Assembly: GCA_024398125.1 (NCBI GenBank) | Contig: JAKSJO010000024.1 | Coordinates: 1 to 36,807 of the forward strand | Reading direction: 5' to 3' | Origin: Bacteroidales bacterium | GTDB lineage: Bacteria; Bacteroidota; Bacteroidia; Bacteroidales; UBA932 | Length of the DNA stretch: 36,807 nucleotides | In this document: piece by piece, positions 30,136 to 36,260 of the stretch | Numbering within the stretch: position 1 is the first letter of the stretch | Layout: the number at the start of each line of letters is the position of its first letter | Position numbers and translations under genes: made by a program | The notes under the pieces: generated by a model | The model's database searches: none | Told to the model about the DNA's origin: nothing | The model's input: the letters and a program-made list of their open reading frames with translations, nothing else

Positions 30136-30145
30136 TCCGAACTTC

Positions 30146-30559
30146 TCAATCCTCCAATATCCGAAGATCGCATATATCCCGAAGAGGAATTGCGCGGTCA
30201 TCCGTCAGGACCATTGTCCCGGCGGCAAAATCGACGTTCCGGACATTTCCCTCGACCGCAACATAGCTGCCGCCCTCCTTGCGCGGATCCGGCACGAAAC
30301 GGGTCAGCCTGACGTGCGGACGCTCCGGCAACGCATCCAGAATGTCCCTCATGACCTCGTCAAGCCTTAGCACCTGCATCTCATCCAGCTCAACCCTCTC
30401 ATTCGTCTCACGTCCCGTCTCGGCAATCACTGAGTCATACCCGGTCAGCGCCGCGAACGGAGCGAACTGCGCGGCACGCTCCATCATCGACATCCTCGGA
30501 TGCCGAAGCGACACATGATGTTCATGGTCGATGATGCCTATATACTTCTCCATCCCCAT
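30146..30559 (-). CDS. YolD-like protein
   Basis: The 137-residue protein carries the segment MMERAAQFAPFAALTGYDSV and the following ETNERVELDE. These match the YolD-like family, whose genes usually sit beside Y-family DNA polymerase genes in Firmicutes. The C-terminal half is beta-rich (GGSYVAVEGNVRNVDFAAGT). Its role is thought to be accessory to translesion synthesis, by gene association only. It starts 3 bases after the polymerase stop on the same strand, so the two are surely co-expressed. An ATG at 30553 is an alternative start. Confidence 0.85.
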   Translation of the reverse strand: MGMEKYIGIIDHEHHVSLRHPRMSMMERAAQFAPFAALTGYDSVIAETGRETNERVELDEMQVLRLDEVMRDILDALPERPHVRLTRFVPDPRKEGGSYVAVEGNVRNVDFAAGTMVLTDDRAIPLRDICDLRILED

Positions 30560-30562
30560 AAC

Positions 30563-32014
30563 CTATGCCTTATGACCGCCCACCTGGGCATTACGTTCCT
30601 TCTGGGTTGCGCCTTCCTCGAAGTTGATGCCCTTGAGGATCGCATTTTTCCCGTATTTTTTCTTGATAGAGATAATCGCCTCCTGACGCTTCCGCTCCTT
30701 CTCCCCGTCCTGATTCAACTCCTCGAAAAGGTCCAGCTGGATACAGTCGATAGATTCCTCCGGCACAGTATGGTTCGCGACAACGGCCATGCGCCTCACC
30801 AGAAGTCCGAAATCGACGATTTTCTTGAAAAGGACAGCCGTAGCCGCCACGATCTCAGCCGTCGACGAAGTAGGATTCTTAAGGTTTATGGAGCCGTGCA
30901 CCGGCTTGGGCACAGGCCTGCCGTAATGGTCCATCACAACCGGCCCGCTGTAGCTGTACCCTCCCGTCAAAGACTCGATGTCATAGCCAACTGTCAGCAC
31001 TATCTGGTCACAGGCCAGATGCTTGTCAACCAGATCAAGCGACAGACTGTCCGCCATTTCCTTGATTACAGTCAGTGCCTTGGACGCCTCGTACGGCTCA
31101 GTAAGGACCTGGCCGACGCTGAGGCTGTGGGACGACGGTCTGTATGCCTTTATATGGGCGATAGTGCAGGGTTCCCAGCCCCATGCGTGGTCGATCAGCA
31201 GCTCTGCATTGACACCGAACAGCCTATAGAGAATCTGCTCGTTACGCTCAGACATCAGCGCGATGTCGCCCATCGTGTAAATGCCGTTTTCCCTGAGCCT
31301 TTTTGCAATACCGGCGCCGACCCTCCAAAAGTCGGTCAGAGGGGTATGGTCCCAGTATTTGCGGCGATAGCTCGCCTCGTCCAGCTCGGCGATACGCACG
31401 CCATCCTCGTCCGCAGGAGAATGCTTGGCCTCGATGTCCATTGCGATCTTGGCGAGATACATGTTCGTTCCGATGCCCGCCGTGGCTGTGATTCCCGTCG
31501 TCTTCAGCACGTCGCGGACCATCCTCATCGCCAGCTCATGCGCCGTACACCTGTAGCTGTGGAGATAGTCTGTCACGTCCATGAAGACCTCGTCGATGGA
31601 ATAGACATGGATGTCATCGGCCGAGACGTACTTCAGATAGGTCGCATACACGCGCGAGCTGACCTCCATGTACTTGTTCATGCGAGGCGGCGCGACTATA
31701 TAGTCCAGTGCCAGGTTCGGGTCGGCAAGAATCTTTGGGTTGCAGTACTCCCCCGCCGTCAGGTTGCGGTTGGTGCGGAAACGCCTCTGGACGTTCACCT
31801 CCCTCACCCTCTGGACGACCTCGAAAAGCCTGGCGCGGCCCGAGATGCCATAGGACTTCAGCGACGGCGATACAGCGAGACAGATGGTCTTTTCAGTCCT
31901 TGACAAGTCGGCCACGACGAGATTTGTCGTCAGAGGATCCAGTCCCCTGGCGACGCACTCGACTGAAGCGTAGAACGACTTCAGGTCAATCGCTATGTAT
32001 GTCCTGCCATCCAT
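30563..32014 (-). CDS. Y-family DNA polymerase (UmuC/ImpB-MucB-SamB type)
   Basis: The 483-residue protein has the Y-family palm motifs YIAIDLKSFYASVE (Asp10) and VYSIDEVFMDVT (Asp141, Glu142), which bind the catalytic metals. The thumb HhH region is TGIGTNMYLAKIAMDIEAK and GIAKRLRENGIYTMGDIA. A little-finger domain follows with RPSSHSLSVGQVL. Such enzymes copy past DNA lesions. The length and motifs fit the subfamily paired with YolD in Firmicutes and on mobile elements. The YolD-like gene follows after 3 bases and a Cys-rich mini-gene precedes it by 41 bases. No LexA box was recognised. Confidence 0.93.
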   Translation of the reverse strand: MDGRTYIAIDLKSFYASVECVARGLDPLTTNLVVADLSRTEKTICLAVSPSLKSYGISGRARLFEVVQRVREVNVQRRFRTNRNLTAGEYCNPKILADPNLALDYIVAPPRMNKYMEVSSRVYATYLKYVSADDIHVYSIDEVFMDVTDYLHSYRCTAHELAMRMVRDVLKTTGITATAGIGTNMYLAKIAMDIEAKHSPADEDGVRIAELDEASYRRKYWDHTPLTDFWRVGAGIAKRLRENGIYTMGDIALMSERNEQILYRLFGVNAELLIDHAWGWEPCTIAHIKAYRPSSHSLSVGQVLTEPYEASKALTVIKEMADSLSLDLVDKHLACDQIVLTVGYDIESLTGGYSYSGPVVMDHYGRPVPKPVHGSINLKNPTSSTAEIVAATAVLFKKIVDFGLLVRRMAVVANHTVPEESIDCIQLDLFEELNQDGEKERKRQEAIISIKKKYGKNAILKGINFEEGATQKERNAQVGGHKA

Positions 32015-32019
32015 CTCAA

Positions 32020-32027
32020 CAAAGATA
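32020..32027 (-). promoter_or_regulatory. -7 element directly before the Y-polymerase start
   Basis: The minus strand reads TATCTTTG, an exact match to TAnnTTTG, ending only 5 bases before the ATG. Transcription from it would begin at or next to the start codon, giving a leaderless message. No clear -33 partner was found. Confidence 0.45.
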
Positions 32028-32055
32028 AGACTATTTCAGGAGACTGCACAGCCCG

Positions 32056-32193
32056 CTATGCATCGTAGTCACGGTCATCCGAATCCATGCTCCAGCCGCA
32101 ATGTCCACAGAAACTTACGTCTCCATTCTTATATGCACAGCATACACATGACGAACAATCGATCCAAACAGGCATGTAATAATTCTCTTCCAT
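32056..32193 (-). CDS. Cys-rich mini-protein, zinc-ribbon-like, 45 residues
   Basis: An intact 45-codon frame begins at the ATG complementary to 32191-32193 and ends in TAG at 32056-32058. It starts MEENYYMPVWIDC and contains Cys13, Cys16, Cys18 and Cys19, then Cys29 and Cys32 in SFCGHCGWSMD. Two CxxC pairs spaced by about a dozen residues are typical of small zinc ribbons. The tail is acidic (DSDDRDYDA). It lies 41 bases upstream of the Y-family polymerase on the same strand and may be part of that operon. No function is known. Confidence 0.65.
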   Translation of the reverse strand: MEENYYMPVWIDCSSCVCCAYKNGDVSFCGHCGWSMDSDDRDYDA

Positions 32194-32311
32194 TTTGCAT
32201 TCGTTTTTGATTATGATGCAAAGTAAGAGGTAGATTATGCAGAATCGCGGCAGAGTCTCAAAAACATTTAAAAATATCTCCCGATATTATGGGCAAATGA
32301 ACCCAGATAGC

Positions 32312-32319
32312 TAACTTTG
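32312..32319 (+). promoter_or_regulatory. -7 element before the structured leader
   Basis: TAACTTTG matches TAnnTTTG exactly. It would start a transcript near 32325 with a leader of about 150 bases before the acetyltransferase gene. A convincing -33 element was not found. Confidence 0.45.
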
Positions 32320-32349
32320 CAGGCGTAATACTTTTGGATGTTTAATCTT

Positions 32350-32447
32350 AATATCAATCTGGATATTGTTCTCTAGCATCTGCAGCCGGGAATAACCGGT
32401 AAAGATGCAAGAACCCTGGAAGCTCACCTTGGCGGTCAAGTGTGGGC
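32350..32447 (+). ncRNA. Structured 5' leader with three hairpins
   Basis: Three successive stems lie between the -7 element and the start of the acetyltransferase gene. Hairpin 1 pairs 32350-32355 with 32362-32367. Hairpin 2 pairs gcatct (32376-32381) with agatgc (32403-32408) and holds an inner CCGG/CCGG pair (32386-32389 and 32396-32399). Hairpin 3 pairs 32422-32431 with 32437-32447, ten pairs with one bulged T and one G-T. No strong T-run follows. It does not match a riboswitch class I know. It may be a cis-regulatory RNA or a separate small RNA. Confidence 0.45.
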
Positions 32448-32477
32448 ATATATCGTTTAATCCACATCCAAACAATC

Positions 32478-33110
32478 ATGAATAGAAATTACATCATTCG
32501 CCTCGAGTGCGAATCAGACTATCGTACAGTAGAAAACCTTACCAGAGAGGCATTCTGGAACATCTATCAGCCCGGATGCACCGAGCATTACGTACTTCAC
32601 TGCTATCGCAGCAATCCCGACTTCATCCCCGAGCTTGACTTTGTAATGGAGGTCGAAGGCAGCATCATCGGCCATGTGATGTTCTCCAAGGCTGAAATCA
32701 TCTCGGACGACGGCCGCAGCATTCCGATCCTGACATTCGGACCTATCAGCATCTCCCCTGCTTACAAACGCATGGGCTACGGAATCGCCCTGCTGAGACA
32801 CGCCCTTTCAAAGGCCAGAGAGCTGGGATATGGCGCTGTCTTCATGGAAGGCAACATCGACTTCTACAGACACGCCGGATTTGTATTGGCGTCAAACCTC
32901 AGTATACATTACCACGCGGAGCCACGCGAAAGCGAAGTGCCATATTTCCTCGGCCAGGAACTGAAGGACGGCTATCTCTCGGGAATCGAAGGCACATACC
33001 ATACGCCTATAGGATACTACGCCGCCTTTGATGACCCGGATGGATTCGAGAAGTATGAATCCGGCTTCCCATACAAAGAAAAGCTGGTCCTCCCCGGTCA
33101 GCTGCAATAA
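32478..33110 (+). CDS. GNAT-family N-acetyltransferase
   Basis: The protein is 210 residues from the ATG chosen here; upstream in-frame starts lie inside the leader hairpin. It has a GNAT core with strand TFGPISISP, the acetyl-CoA loop YKRMGYGIALLRHAL (R-x-x-G-x-G) and the FYRHAGFVLAS segment. Its N-terminus (RLECESDYRTVENLTREAFW) and C-terminal extension fit the YhbS/PA4866-like predicted acetyltransferases. The substrate is unknown. The long structured leader suggests post-transcriptional control. A terminator follows 20 bases after the stop. Confidence 0.88.
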   Translation: MNRNYIIRLECESDYRTVENLTREAFWNIYQPGCTEHYVLHCYRSNPDFIPELDFVMEVEGSIIGHVMFSKAEIISDDGRSIPILTFGPISISPAYKRMGYGIALLRHALSKARELGYGAVFMEGNIDFYRHAGFVLASNLSIHYHAEPRESEVPYFLGQELKDGYLSGIEGTYHTPIGYYAAFDDPDGFEKYESGFPYKEKLVLPGQLQ

Positions 33111-33130
33111 GCTATAATCAATCACGCACT

Positions 33131-33158
33131 AAGCCCAAGTTCTCGCTTGGGCTTTTTT
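33131..33158 (+). terminator. Intrinsic terminator after the acetyltransferase gene
   Basis: A 9-base-pair perfect stem (33131-33139 with 33146-33154) with loop ttctcg is followed by a T-run to 33158. Confidence 0.9.
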
Positions 33159-33250
33159 CTTGCCGCTAGAAAACCCTTTTCGCAATAATATCGCGTTCAA
33201 ACAACCTTTTTTAGAAAACCGCATTATTCAATCATGAAAGAACTGGGTAA

Positions 33251-33276
33251 AATAAAACCACCGCGGTGCGGTGGTT
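33251..33276 (-). terminator. Intrinsic terminator after rubrerythrin
   Basis: On the minus strand a 9-base-pair stem (33268-33276 with 33256-33264, arms aaccaccgc and gcggtggtt) with a 3-base loop is followed by ttatttt, starting 21 bases after the rubrerythrin stop. Confidence 0.85.
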
Positions 33277-33297
33277 AGCTTGATAATTTCTTGAAGA

Positions 33298-33861
33298 TTA
33301 CTTCTTGAAGAAACGGTTGAAGAGTCCCTGGAAACCTGCTCCATGACGAGCTTCGTCCTTGGCCATCTCATGAACGCTGTCGTGGATGGCGTCGAGGTTG
33401 AGCTGCTTGGCAACTCTTGCGATGTCCATCTTGCCGGCGCATGCACCTTCCTCAGCCATCATTCTCTTCTCGACATTGGTCTTTGTATCCCAGACAACCT
33501 CTCCGAGCATCTCAGCGAAACGTGCTGCGTGATCAGCCTCTTCGTATGCATAGCGCTTGAAAGCCTCTGCAATCTCAGGGTAGCCTTCGCGGTCTGCCTG
33601 ACGGCTCATTGCAATGTACATACCTACCTCTGTGCACTCTCCAAGGAAATGATCCTTAAGACCCTGACGTACGAAATCGCCATCAGCTCCCTCTGGAATG
33701 GCGTTGGCGATACCAAGCTCATGCTCGGTTACAAACTGAAGGCCCTTTCCTTCCTCTACCTTGTTGAACTTACTTCCTGGCACCTTGCACATAGGGCACT
33801 TCTCTGGTGCTGCGTCACCCTCGTGAACATATCCGCAGACTGGGCAGATCCATTTAGTCAT
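33298..33861 (-). CDS. Rubrerythrin with N-terminal rubredoxin domain
   Basis: The 187-residue protein starts with a rubredoxin-type Fe(Cys)4 domain (Cys6 and Cys9 in CPVCGY, Cys22 and Cys25 in CPMC). A four-helix diiron domain follows, with Glu and His ligands in [30 protein letters not shown] and [12 protein letters not shown]. The order is that of reverse rubrerythrins, efficient NADH-linked peroxidases of anaerobes. It removes hydrogen peroxide in the cytoplasm. It is divergent from the gpx-ohrR operon, so this is an oxidative-stress locus. A TAACTTTG -7 element on the minus strand (33894-33901) lies about 32 bases before the start. Confidence 0.95.
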   Translation of the reverse strand: MTKWICPVCGYVHEGDAAPEKCPMCKVPGSKFNKVEEGKGLQFVTEHELGIANAIPEGADGDFVRQGLKDHFLGECTEVGMYIAMSRQADREGYPEIAEAFKRYAYEEADHAARFAEMLGEVVWDTKTNVEKRMMAEEGACAGKMDIARVAKQLNLDAIHDSVHEMAKDEARHGAGFQGLFNRFFKK

Positions 33862-33893
33862 ATTTATAATCTTTTTAAATTAGTATTTCGTCA

Positions 33894-33901
33894 CAAAGTT
33901 A
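33894..33901 (-). promoter_or_regulatory. -7 element of the rubrerythrin gene
   Basis: The minus strand reads TAACTTTG, an exact match to TAnnTTTG, 32 bases before the ATG. No clear -33 element was found. Confidence 0.5.
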
Positions 33902-33963
33902 ATGTTTTTGACGAACTGAACCATACATTTCGCTATTTTGATTGAGAAGCTGTTTTGAAAATA

Positions 33964-34015
33964 TTGCATAATTCAAAAATAGCGCTACCTTTGCATTATA
34001 AAATTATATTGCATA
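33964..34015 (+). promoter_or_regulatory. Promoter and possible OhrR operator of gpx
   Basis: TTG at 33964-33966, a 19-base spacer and TACCTTTG at 33986-33993 form a good Bacteroidota promoter. Just downstream, over the expected transcription start, lies an AT-rich inverted repeat (tataa-aa-ttata, 33997-34008). The sequence tattgcata occurs both across the -33 element and after the repeat. This is where a MarR/OhrR repressor would bind; the operator assignment is inference. Confidence 0.55.
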
Positions 34016-34050
34016 CAACATAAATTTAATACCAGCACAACCGACTCGAT

Positions 34051-34524
34051 ATGAACCTCTACGATTTCACAGTTCTCGACATCAACAAGAAGCCCGTAAG
34101 CCTCTCGGAGTACAAGGGCAAGGTCGTTCTCATTGTCAATACCGCCACACGCTGCGGCTTCACTCCTCAGTTCGAGGGCCTGGAGAAGCTCTACTCGGAC
34201 TACAAGGACCAGGGTCTCGTGATTCTCGGATTCCCTTGCAACCAGTTCGCACACCAGGCTCCGGAAAACGATGCCGAGATTGCATCGTTCTGCTCTCTCC
34301 ACTATGATGTAAAGTTCCCTCAGTTCGCGAAGATAGAGGTCAACGGAGACAAGGCAGACCCTCTCTACAACTGGCTCAAGAGCGAACAGAAAGGCACGTT
34401 CGGCAACGCAATCAAGTGGAATTTCACAAAGTTCCTTGTTGACCGCGAGGGCAACGCCGTCGGCCGATTCGCGCCTACCGTAACCCCTGCCAAGCTTGAG
34501 GACGAAATCAAAAAGTACCTCTGA
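34051..34524 (+). CDS. gpx: Glutathione peroxidase-family thiol peroxidase
   Basis: The 157-residue protein has the Gpx catalytic set: peroxidatic Cys35 in TRCGFTPQ, Gln65 in FPCNQF and Trp123 in KWNFTKF. Cys81 is placed as the resolving cysteine of thioredoxin-dependent Gpx enzymes. It therefore probably uses thioredoxin rather than glutathione to reduce hydrogen peroxide and organic peroxides, in the cytoplasm. There is no signal peptide. The stop overlaps the start of the OhrR-type regulator gene (TGATG), so the two are translationally coupled. Confidence 0.95.
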   Translation: MNLYDFTVLDINKKPVSLSEYKGKVVLIVNTATRCGFTPQFEGLEKLYSDYKDQGLVILGFPCNQFAHQAPENDAEIASFCSLHYDVKFPQFAKIEVNGDKADPLYNWLKSEQKGTFGNAIKWNFTKFLVDREGNAVGRFAPTVTPAKLEDEIKKYL

Positions 34525-34952
34525 TGGCTGTGAACGACTGTTTCGATCCACTGAAACTGGAGAACCAGATCTGCTTTCCGCTGTACGTGGCGGCGAAGGA
34601 GGTCGTAAAAAGGTATCGCCCGCTCCTGGATCCGCTGGGACTGACCTATACCCAGTACATCGCGATGATGGTGATGTGGGAGCATAAGTCAGTGACGGTC
34701 GGGAAGCTCTGCGAGCTGCTCTGTCTAGACACAGGCACCCTGACCCCGATGCTGAAGAAGATGGAGGCGGCGGGGCTGGTCGAGCGCAGGCGCAGCAAGG
34801 ACGACGAGCGCAGCGTGATCGTCTCGATCACTGAAACAGGCGAAGCCCTCAGGGCAAAGGCATCCGAAATTCCGGCCAGGATGGCACAGTGTGTCAGCCT
34901 GAGCACGGAAGACGCAGTAAAACTTCTTGAACTACTCAACAAAATAAGATAA
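34524..34952 (+). CDS. ohrR: OhrR-type MarR-family repressor
   Basis: The 142-residue protein is a winged-helix MarR regulator. Cys17 in the conserved context LENQICFPLY is the peroxide-reactive cysteine of OhrR. DNA-binding and wing segments are VGKLCELLCLDTGTLTPMLKKMEAAGLVERRR and DDERSVIVSITETG. Oxidation of the cysteine by organic hydroperoxides releases the DNA. In most bacteria OhrR controls ohr; here it overlaps gpx, so the controlled peroxidase is of another type. Probable targets are the gpx promoter at 33964-34015 and perhaps rubrerythrin. The membrane protein gene follows 5 bases later. Confidence 0.92.
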   Translation: MAVNDCFDPLKLENQICFPLYVAAKEVVKRYRPLLDPLGLTYTQYIAMMVMWEHKSVTVGKLCELLCLDTGTLTPMLKKMEAAGLVERRRSKDDERSVIVSITETGEALRAKASEIPARMAQCVSLSTEDAVKLLELLNKIR

Positions 34953-34957
34953 TACCG

Positions 34958-35350
34958 ATGGGTAAACGCGGTCTTTACCTTCTTAGCGCATTGCTGTGGT
35001 CCTTTGCCTCGTACAAGATACTGGGCAAGGGACTTCCTGCTTTGATTTCTTGCCATAGCTGGTGGGTCATCCTTCTGTGCATCCTTATCTGCACCGGCTT
35101 CATCATGATGTTCCACAAGGTGTCGGAGAATTACATCAAGAGAATCAGGAACCTTGAAGGAGAGCGCTTCGCCCCATGGAAGTTCATGTCCCTCAAGGGC
35201 TACTTCGTCATCGGCTTCATGATGACCCTCGGAATTGTATGTGGGCACATCCCAGGCATGCCCGGCGAGTTCTTCGCGTCCTTATATCCCGGTCTTGGTT
35301 CAGGTCTGCTTTACGGAGCGATCAAGTTCTACAAGGCCATTTTATCCTGA
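34958..35350 (+). CDS. Small membrane protein of unknown function
   Basis: The 130-residue protein has four likely transmembrane helices (about residues 7-23, 35-53, 81-99 and 104-125). A basic cytoplasmic loop lies between helices 2 and 3 (ENYIKRIRNLEGERFAPWKF). It does not match a family I know. It starts 5 bases after ohrR, so it belongs to the gpx-ohrR operon and may help in the response to peroxides or membrane lipid damage. That role rests on position alone. Confidence 0.75.
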   Translation: MGKRGLYLLSALLWSFASYKILGKGLPALISCHSWWVILLCILICTGFIMMFHKVSENYIKRIRNLEGERFAPWKFMSLKGYFVIGFMMTLGIVCGHIPGMPGEFFASLYPGLGSGLLYGAIKFYKAILS

Positions 35351-35398
35351 ATTTCTTCTTTATTTGCTCAAATTGAAAAATACATGATTATTTCTTGT

Positions 35399-35406
35399 TA
35401 TATTTG
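35399..35406 (+). promoter_or_regulatory. -7 element directly before the Nudix gene
   Basis: TATATTTG matches TAnnTTTG exactly and ends 3 bases before the ATG at 35410, so the message would be leaderless or nearly so. A TTG lies at 35373-35375, 23 bases upstream, a little too far for the usual -33. Confidence 0.5.
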
Positions 35407-35409
35407 AGC

Positions 35410-35802
35410 ATGAAAACAATCAATGTGGTTGCCGCTCTCATCGTAAATGATGGAACGATCTTCGCCACTCAGCGTGGATATGGCGACTGGAAAGGCTTCT
35501 GGGAGTTTCCCGGAGGAAAGGTCGAACCTGAGGAGTCTCCCGAGGATGCTCTAAGGCGTGAGATTTGTGAAGAGCTGGCCACCGAGATTGATGTAGAGCG
35601 CTTTATTACGACCGTTGAATGGGATTATCCTTCATTTCATCTGTCAATGCGCTGCTACCTCTGCAGTATAGTGAGTGGTTCGCTGACGCTGTTGGAGCAT
35701 GAGGCTGCGACATGGCTTGACCGAGAGCATCTTTATGATGTGAACTGGCTGCCCGCAGACAGGGATATTATCCCCGAAATTGAAAGACTGTTGACTATAT
35801 GA
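35410..35802 (+). CDS. MutT-type Nudix hydrolase
   Basis: The 130-residue protein contains a complete Nudix box, beginning GGKVEPEESPEDALRREICE and continuing ELATEI (G-x5-E-x7-REUxEE-x-x-U). It lies after a strand carrying FWEFPGG, the arrangement of (8-oxo-)dGTP diphosphatases of the MutT type. These clean damaged nucleotides from the pool and prevent mutations. The start chosen gives the usual MutT N-terminus (MKTINVVAALIV). The stop overlaps the crcB start (ATGA), so the pair is co-translated. Another NTP substrate cannot be excluded. Confidence 0.9.
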   Translation: MKTINVVAALIVNDGTIFATQRGYGDWKGFWEFPGGKVEPEESPEDALRREICEELATEIDVERFITTVEWDYPSFHLSMRCYLCSIVSGSLTLLEHEAATWLDREHLYDVNWLPADRDIIPEIERLLTI

Positions 35803-36173
35803 ACTTCTTGTACGTTTTCATAGGCGGCGGCACAGGTGCTGTACTGCGCTATCTTGTCTCCGAGGCATGGAAACACATGCAAGGTTCATCGGCCGTCATG
35901 ATATTCCCCTGGCCGACGCTCATCGTGAATGTGCTGGGCTGCTTCCTTATCAGTCTGTTCTATACGAACAGCGCGGAATGGGGACTGTCACCGGAGGTAA
36001 GGCTTTTGCTGACAACTGGGCTGTGCGGAGGATTCACGACCTTCTCGACATTGGGTTGGGAGTCGTTGAACATGCTGCGAAGCGGTATGTATGGATCTTT
36101 TGCCCTATATGTGCTGCTAAGTCTGGTACTTGGCATTGGACTTGCATCAATTCCGGTACTGTTGAAAAGTTAG
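35799..36173 (+). CDS. crcB: Fluoride channel CrcB/Fluc
   Basis: The 124-residue membrane protein has four helices and the family signatures GGGTGAVLRYLVS at the N-terminus, TLIVNVLGCFLISLF in helix 2 and TTGLCGGFTTFSTLGWE in helix 3. CrcB forms dual-topology dimers that let fluoride leave the cytoplasm. Its start overlaps the Nudix stop, so there is no space for a fluoride riboswitch directly upstream. Confidence 0.96.
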   Translation: MNFLYVFIGGGTGAVLRYLVSEAWKHMQGSSAVMIFPWPTLIVNVLGCFLISLFYTNSAEWGLSPEVRLLLTTGLCGGFTTFSTLGWESLNMLRSGMYGSFALYVLLSLVLGIGLASIPVLLKS

Positions 36174-36182
36174 ATACCGCCA

Positions 36183-36212
36183 TTGATATCTAATTTAGAA
36201 ATATTACATTTG
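36183..36212 (+). promoter_or_regulatory. Promoter of the terminal isomerase-family gene
   Basis: TTG at 36183-36185, a 19-base spacer and TACATTTG at 36205-36212 match the Bacteroidota consensus well. The leader before the start at 36261 is about 40 bases and very A/T-rich (attttt, then aacaacaaaaa directly before the ATG), as in strongly translated Bacteroidota genes. Confidence 0.7.
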
Positions 36213-36260
36213 AAAAAGTTTATTTGAAAACATATTAACTATTTTTAATAACAACAAAAA

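Noticed and set aside
30500-31903. A 467-codon plus-strand frame opposite the Y-family polymerase
   Set aside because: It is antisense to a protein with complete polymerase motifs and its translation is rich in Arg, His and Leu without any recognisable domain. It is a shadow of the GC-rich codon pattern.
32350-32447. A known riboswitch, SRP RNA or tmRNA fragment in the leader
   Set aside because: The conserved cores of TPP, cobalamin, SAM, preQ1 and THF riboswitches, and of SRP RNA and tmRNA, were not recognised; it is kept only as an unclassified structure.
33234-33278. A 14-codon frame ending PPRCGG just before the rubrerythrin terminator, like a leader peptide
   Set aside because: The last codons are simply the palindromic stem of the rubrerythrin terminator read on the plus strand, and no gene follows that it could control.
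35700-35799. Fluoride riboswitch upstream of crcB
   Set aside because: crcB overlaps the Nudix stop, and I saw no GGnGATGG-type element in the upstream coding sequence.
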